DNA of 7,327 nt from an uncultured Clostridia bacterium (GTDB taxonomy: Bacteria > Bacillota > Clostridia > Peptostreptococcales > Anaerovoracaceae): assembly GCA_934277655.1 (NCBI GenBank), contig CAKQVC010000097.1:1-7327 (forward strand). The letters run 5' to 3'. The notes below the pieces were generated by a model, which saw nothing but the letters and a program-made list of their open reading frames with translations, had not been told where the DNA came from and searched no databases. Of this stretch, positions 6,141-7,327 are shown in pieces; position 1 is the first letter of the stretch, and each line of letters opens with the position of its first letter. Position numbers and translations under genes: made by a program.

Positions 6141-7327
6141 GCAGACATGAGAGAAAGCAGAAAAGTGAGCAGCCCATATTTTCAGGGAAAAAACAGAAAA
6201 GAAGCTTAAAAGAACGAATCAAGGCAATGAAGTCGTGGCAGAAAGTGCTCTGTCTTGTACTGATTATCGTTCTTCTGGCGGTCAGTATTGTAGGAGCCGT
6301 GGTATGGAATTATTTCCATGGACTGGTCGATACGATGCATGAAAAATCACCAGAAAACTATGATCTTTCTCTGGTAGATGTGGATGGATATATCAATATT
6401 CTGTTGCTTGGGGTGGACAGCCGCAATATGGACGATATAAAAGGGACGCGAAGCGACCTTATCATGATTGCCAGCATTAATAAAGAAACCAATGATGTTA
6501 CATTGACATCTGTTTACAGAGACACTTATTTAAAGATAGGCGATACATCTACTTACGATAAAATTACCCATGCATGTTCTTACGGTGGACCGGAAATGAC
6601 GATGAAATCGCTGAATCAGGCGATGGATCTGAATTTGAGCAATTATGCTATCGTAAACTTTAAGGCAGTTGCGGATCTGGTCGATGCAGTCGGCGGCATT
6701 ACCGTCGATGTGCAGGACTATGAAATCAATCAGCTGAACAAATACACGAAGCAGACTGCAAAGAACATCGGAAAGAAAAAGTACAACCTTGTGACATCTG
6801 CAGGAACGCAGACATTGGAAGGTGTGCAGGCTGTTTCCTACGGAAGGATCCGAAAGGGTGTCGGCGATGACTTTAAGCGTACAGAAAGAATGCGTACTGT
6901 TGTGGAACTGGTATTTAAGAAAGTAAAGACCATGTCTTTCAGTCAGGTAAAAGATCTGATTGAAATGATGGTTCCGCAGGTACAGACAAATCTTTCTATG
7001 AACGACATTCTAGCACTGGGAATCCGTCTTCCAAGCTATAACATTTCTTCCGGAAGTGGCTGGCCGTTCGAATGGACAACCGGCACGCTCAACAAAGTGT
7101 CTTATGTCTTCCCGAACGGACTGGCAAAGAATACGACCGAGCTTCATCAGGACGTGTTTGGACAGACGGACTATACACCATCTGCTGCGGTAACAGCAAT
7201 GAGCAATGAGATTGCAGGCCGGATTACGGCAGCAAGAAACAACAAACAGCTTTCCAACGAAAAGACGGGTACGACAAAGAAAGATACACAGGCGACCGAA
7301 AAAACGGATGGCACGAAGGATGATAAC
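6137..7327 (+). CDS. LytR-CpsA-Psr (LCP) family wall-polymer ligase, 3' end beyond the window
   Basis: The frame is open from the ATG at 6137 to the last base: 397 codons with no stop, so the gene continues to the right. LCP enzymes transfer lipid-linked glycopolymers from undecaprenyl-pyrophosphate carriers to peptidoglycan on the outer face of the membrane. The order is a basic cytoplasmic N terminus (1-35), one membrane helix (about 36-58), then an extracellular LCP domain. Core motifs are NILLLGVDSR (87-96, D94), GTRSDLIMI (103-111, R105 and D107), SVYRDTYLKI (125-134, R128), DKITHA, the core AVGGITVDV (184-192), and SYGRIRKGVGDDFKRTERMR (234-253) with R237, R239, D244, R248 and R251. These are the charged pyrophosphate- and metal-binding residues of the family. 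After about residue 373 the tail becomes low-complexity Thr/Lys/Asp/Glu. Its position after the exporter gives the last step of the pathway. Peptidoglycan attachment of a teichoic-acid-like polymer is inferred; capsule attachment is the main alternative. Confidence 0.93.
   Translation, partial: MSRHERKQKSEQPIFSGKKQKRSLKERIKAMKSWQKVLCLVLIIVLLAVSIVGAVVWNYFHGLVDTMHEKSPENYDLSLVDVDGYINILLLGVDSRNMDDIKGTRSDLIMIASINKETNDVTLTSVYRDTYLKIGDTSTYDKITHACSYGGPEMTMKSLNQAMDLNLSNYAIVNFKAVADLVDAVGGITVDVQDYEINQLNKYTKQTAKNIGKKKYNLVTSAGTQTLEGVQAVSYGRIRKGVGDDFKRTERMRTVVELVFKKVKTMSFSQVKDLIEMMVPQVQTNLSMNDILALGIRLPSYNISSGSGWPFEWTTGTLNKVSYVFPNGLAKNTTELHQDVFGQTDYTPSAAVTAMSNEIAGRITAARNNKQLSNEKTGTTKKDTQATEKTDGTKDDN

Noticed and set aside
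1..7327. Mobile elements, CRISPR arrays, tRNA/rRNA genes or rho-independent terminators
   Set aside because: No transposase motif, terminal inverted repeats, regularly spaced repeats, RNA gene pattern or hairpin followed by a T run was found. The window is filled by coding sequence.

Overview
The window is a stretch of a bacterial cell-envelope gene cluster, with every gene on the + strand and almost no space between genes. Gram-positive Clostridia, most plausibly a gut Lachnospiraceae-type bacterium, fit best. The reasons are moderate base composition (roughly mid-40s % GC by eye), strong purine-rich Shine-Dalgarno sites, a teichoic-acid-type polymer enzyme, a TagG/TagH-type exporter and a LytR-CpsA-Psr (LCP) protein in one operon. 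The taxonomic placement is inference; no rRNA or other marker gene is present.

Layout. (1) 2-547: the 3' end of a CDP-glycerol:glycerophosphotransferase-family (TagB/TagF-like) gene whose start lies outside the window. (2) 570-1628: a single-domain ATP-grasp protein of the sugar-transfer-associated type. (3) 1691-2284: a compact, 197-residue GT-A-fold nucleotidyltransferase. (4) 2281-4539: a 752-residue protein made of two tandem ATP-grasp units, of which the N-terminal one has lost the residues expected to bind ATP and metal. (5) 4546-5352: an ABC-2 polysaccharide/teichoic acid export permease. (6) 5364-6140: its ATPase partner. (7) 6137-7327: an LCP family ligase that is still open at the right edge of the window.

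How the genes may work together. The core is the familiar route of a phosphate-linked wall glycopolymer: a cytoplasmic transferase builds the chain, a two-component ABC transporter flips it across the membrane, and an LCP enzyme joins it to peptidoglycan outside. The unusual part is the middle: three homologous ATP-grasp modules and a sugar/alditol-type nucleotidyltransferase inserted between polymerisation and export. ATP-grasp enzymes normally activate a carboxylate and join it to an amine, hydroxyl or thiol, so the cluster may decorate the polymer with a carboxylate-linked substituent before export. That is inference. The tightest couplings are ATGA start/stop overlaps between genes 3 and 4 and between genes 6 and 7.

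No tRNA, rRNA, mobile element, CRISPR array, convincing promoter or terminator was seen. No gap between genes exceeds 62 bases.
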